Shown here: one piece after another, positions 63,401-64,000 of the stretch
Numbering within the stretch: position 1 is the stretch's first letter
Layout of the letters: each line of letters opens with the position of its first letter
Source of the DNA: Caldicellulosiruptor bescii DSM 6725
GTDB taxonomy: Bacteria > Bacillota > Thermoanaerobacteria > Caldicellulosiruptorales > Caldicellulosiruptoraceae
Length of the DNA stretch: 64,000 nucleotides
Direction of reading: 5' to 3'
NCBI RefSeq assembly: GCF_000022325.1
Contig: NC_012034.1
Location: forward strand, 1,859,501 to 1,923,500
Notes under the pieces: generated by a model
The model's input: only the letters and a program-made list of their open reading frames with translations
Told to the model about the DNA's origin: nothing
Databases searched by the model: none
Translations under genes and position numbers: made by a program

Positions 63401-63948
63401 TCAGCGAAACAAAAATGTTTACTGCCGAAAAAGCTTTGAGTTTTATAAATCTCGCAAAAGTTTTGATCCTTATGAAAAATTGGCAAGCTGCTGACGAATT
63501 TCTTAATAAAGCAACAAGTTTTATTGAAAATTTAAAAGACATAGATATATCTTATGAATATCATCTAACTAAGGCAGAGTTTTTTATGTTGTCAAACAAT
63601 TTTTTGGATGCAGAGAGAGAAATTGATATTTCATTAAAGTTTGCAGAAAAAAACATATTCAGACAAATAGAATGCATAAGAAAGAAAGGGGAAATACTTT
63701 CTGCTGCTGAAAAGTATAGTGAAGCAATAGAATGCTTCAAAAATGCAATAAAACTTAGTGAAACAAGTGGTTCTGCCTTAGAACTTGCAAAGTGCTATTT
63801 TCTCTTAGCAAAAACTTATCTAAAAACTTCGCAAAAAGACCAAGCAAAGTATTATATTGAAATGTCAGAAAAATGGAGCAAATTAATTGATGATGAGTGC
63901 AGTATCAAGACTGAAATAGCTTCATTTAAAAAGTTTTTGATAAGTTAG
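60487..63948 (+). CDS. Zinc-ribbon / class III nucleotidyl cyclase / AAA ATPase / TPR protein
   Basis: 1153 residues. Two zinc ribbons lie at 1-47 (C3-C6/C18-C21 and C29-C32/C43-C46). The cyclase domain spans about 65-240: metal Asp D72 (LFADISGFTKLSE) and D116, Lys112 in DKFIGD, Thr182 in DYTVIGE, where class IIIb cyclases replace the adenine-binding Asp, N189 and R193 (VVNVAQRL). All catalytic residues are present, so cAMP synthesis is expected. The ATPase has P-loop GPNGIGKTS (279-287) and FLIDDIHYAD (near 410). From about 690 to the end run TPR-like helical repeats (LGILYFQTGQINSAIQNLTS; LGIIYTKKGLLKKAHEYLNQ). Ribosome site weak. The 52 bases to the window end hold nothing recognisable. 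Confidence 0.9.
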   Translation: MICFNCGNKIQSPNAEKCIFCGMKFKGVCPYCNSLLPTYINFCPNCGEFVRQGEANQQSADELKKVAVLFADISGFTKLSEKISPDEVNDIINEFFEYILKPVYYYEGTIDKFIGDCVMLLFGAKNSHLDDPKRAVLCALEMLKLCNEFSVQKNLKISMSIGINYGIVAIGKVGGYYEKDYTVIGEVVNVAQRLQAAAPENTIYVSESIYRETFDLFLYSEAKEIYVKNKSNPIRCYIPLEIINEATTFDVISRIQDSYLSKLFNIIASKDTNSVLLLGPNGIGKTSLLEKLTNHLVANNIKTYYIRCSFNNYSRPYLLISQIICKVLNVSVDDVQTIKQHRLISFLDFLFKDDLEKKETCFNFLSIILQLDIEDDFRNIVSSMTKEDLEFEIRQNVLLFFDAFLSSNFSIFLIDDIHYADIESIQILEYLKTNLYCDKVIFIITSENESIHLNAEKTIYVQKLSLQETEEFLKSFFNVNTVDEKFTQLMVDISEGKISYLQEVCRWLYLNHQLCIQNNKLFLQNTNINASEIFYKIVEHRLSQLDKELIQFLKIAAVFGQRFNLRIVLNVLKPSKSENDIILTLSKSNFIKFVDITYQSSTADKIFEFANNIIFEAVLRSIPKSTKINFHLKIAKSIEKLFRENISYYYELLIYHYREANDIINSSKYCISLANYYKKQLLYKYAVKYFKIAIEMLENYNQQKNNLYTRALEELSSLEKQMGNYVEALKYLIILDSVADAEKSLFIKSEICESLILTADFAKAKEILIGLEKNIDRNSTLYSKLVYLKSLFQCYTGASDINHILEEAETIIMQDNEIENLVKVFNIVAYTFYRNYGDINKAINYLQKAKSAAIKTNNIALRVKLTSNLGILYFQTGQINSAIQNLTSALEESKKISDRHTQIHILINLGIIYTKKGLLKKAHEYLNQAYENAEKWNFSYEECACLLNIGEIYIEKGLLIHSYELFLASLNISETKMFTAEKALSFINLAKVLILMKNWQAADEFLNKATSFIENLKDIDISYEYHLTKAEFFMLSNNFLDAEREIDISLKFAEKNIFRQIECIRKKGEILSAAEKYSEAIECFKNAIKLSETSGSALELAKCYFLLAKTYLKTSQKDQAKYYIEMSEKWSKLIDDECSIKTEIASFKKFLIS

Positions 63949-64000
63949 ATCAACTCTATTGTTTGAGCATAAAGTATTTTACTAATGTAACATTTCCTTA

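Noticed and set aside
1-64000. CRISPR arrays, insertion sequences, tRNA or rRNA genes
   Set aside because: No regularly spaced repeats, transposase frames, cloverleaf genes or rRNA-like segments were recognised on reading either strand.

Overview
The window is a low-GC, AT-rich Firmicutes (Clostridia-type) chromosome segment. It carries core genes such as PolC, the rpsB-tsf-pyrH-frr run, ctsR-mcsA-mcsB-clpC and many sporulation genes. The gene content (lone MsmX-type ATPase beside a CdaR-like regulator, PPi-type phosphofructokinase, SLH surface protein) points to a Caldicellulosiruptor-like thermophile. That identification is inference; no search was run. No mobile element, CRISPR array, rRNA or tRNA was seen.

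Layout. 1-9.3 kb, mostly minus strand: 3' part of murT cut by the left edge, xerD, spoIIM, a small membrane protein, spoIIP, gpr, an sspF-like SASP gene absent from simple ATG-based gene calls, ypeB, sleB, a plus-strand glycolipid glycosyltransferase and a spoIIQ-like gene. 9.4-15 kb: a division/envelope operon ftsE-ftsX-M23 peptidase-ctp-minJ-like. 15-18.5 kb: CdaR/PucR-type regulator, MsmX-type sugar ABC ATPase, GlsB/YeaQ protein, thiamine pyrophosphokinase. 18.5-31.3 kb: the classic rpsB-tsf / pyrH-frr / uppS-cdsA-dxr-rseP-ispG-GT2-polC block, interrupted by two intrinsic terminators. 31.4-36.5 kb: two divergent groups of cell-surface polysaccharide genes. 36.5-39.6 kb: rqcH and PPi-type pfk. 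39.6-44.3 kb: the CtsR heat-shock operon with a perfect CtsR box. 44.3-54.5 kb: polysaccharide deacetylase, zinc-ribbon protein, EF-G paralogue, HD-GYP protein, tsaD, uppP, YkvI-like protein, DedA protein, argD and family-4 uracil-DNA glycosylase. 54.5-56.3 kb: SLH surface protein.

The most interesting region is 56.4-64 kb, a nucleotide second-messenger cluster. It holds a GAF protein with a dead GGDEF domain (KENEY in place of GGDEF) that keeps an RxxD I-site, a metallo-beta-lactamase-fold hydrolase, and a paralogous GAF-GGDEF diguanylate cyclase with an intact GGDEF motif but a one-base frameshift. Next comes a c-di-GMP-I (GEMM-I) riboswitch followed by an intrinsic terminator, controlling a small secreted protein of unknown function. 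The last gene encodes a 1153-residue protein with two zinc ribbons, a class III nucleotide cyclase, an AAA-type ATPase and a long TPR-like tail. With the HD-GYP gene at 48 kb, synthesis, sensing, readout and possible breakdown of cyclic nucleotides lie within 16 kb. An aptamer strand can pair with the terminator 5' arm, so I predict a c-di-GMP OFF switch.

The sporulation genes are notable because Caldicellulosiruptor is generally described as non-spore-forming, yet engulfment (spoIIM, spoIIP, spoIIQ), SASP, GPR and cortex-lysis (sleB, ypeB) genes here are all intact or nearly so.
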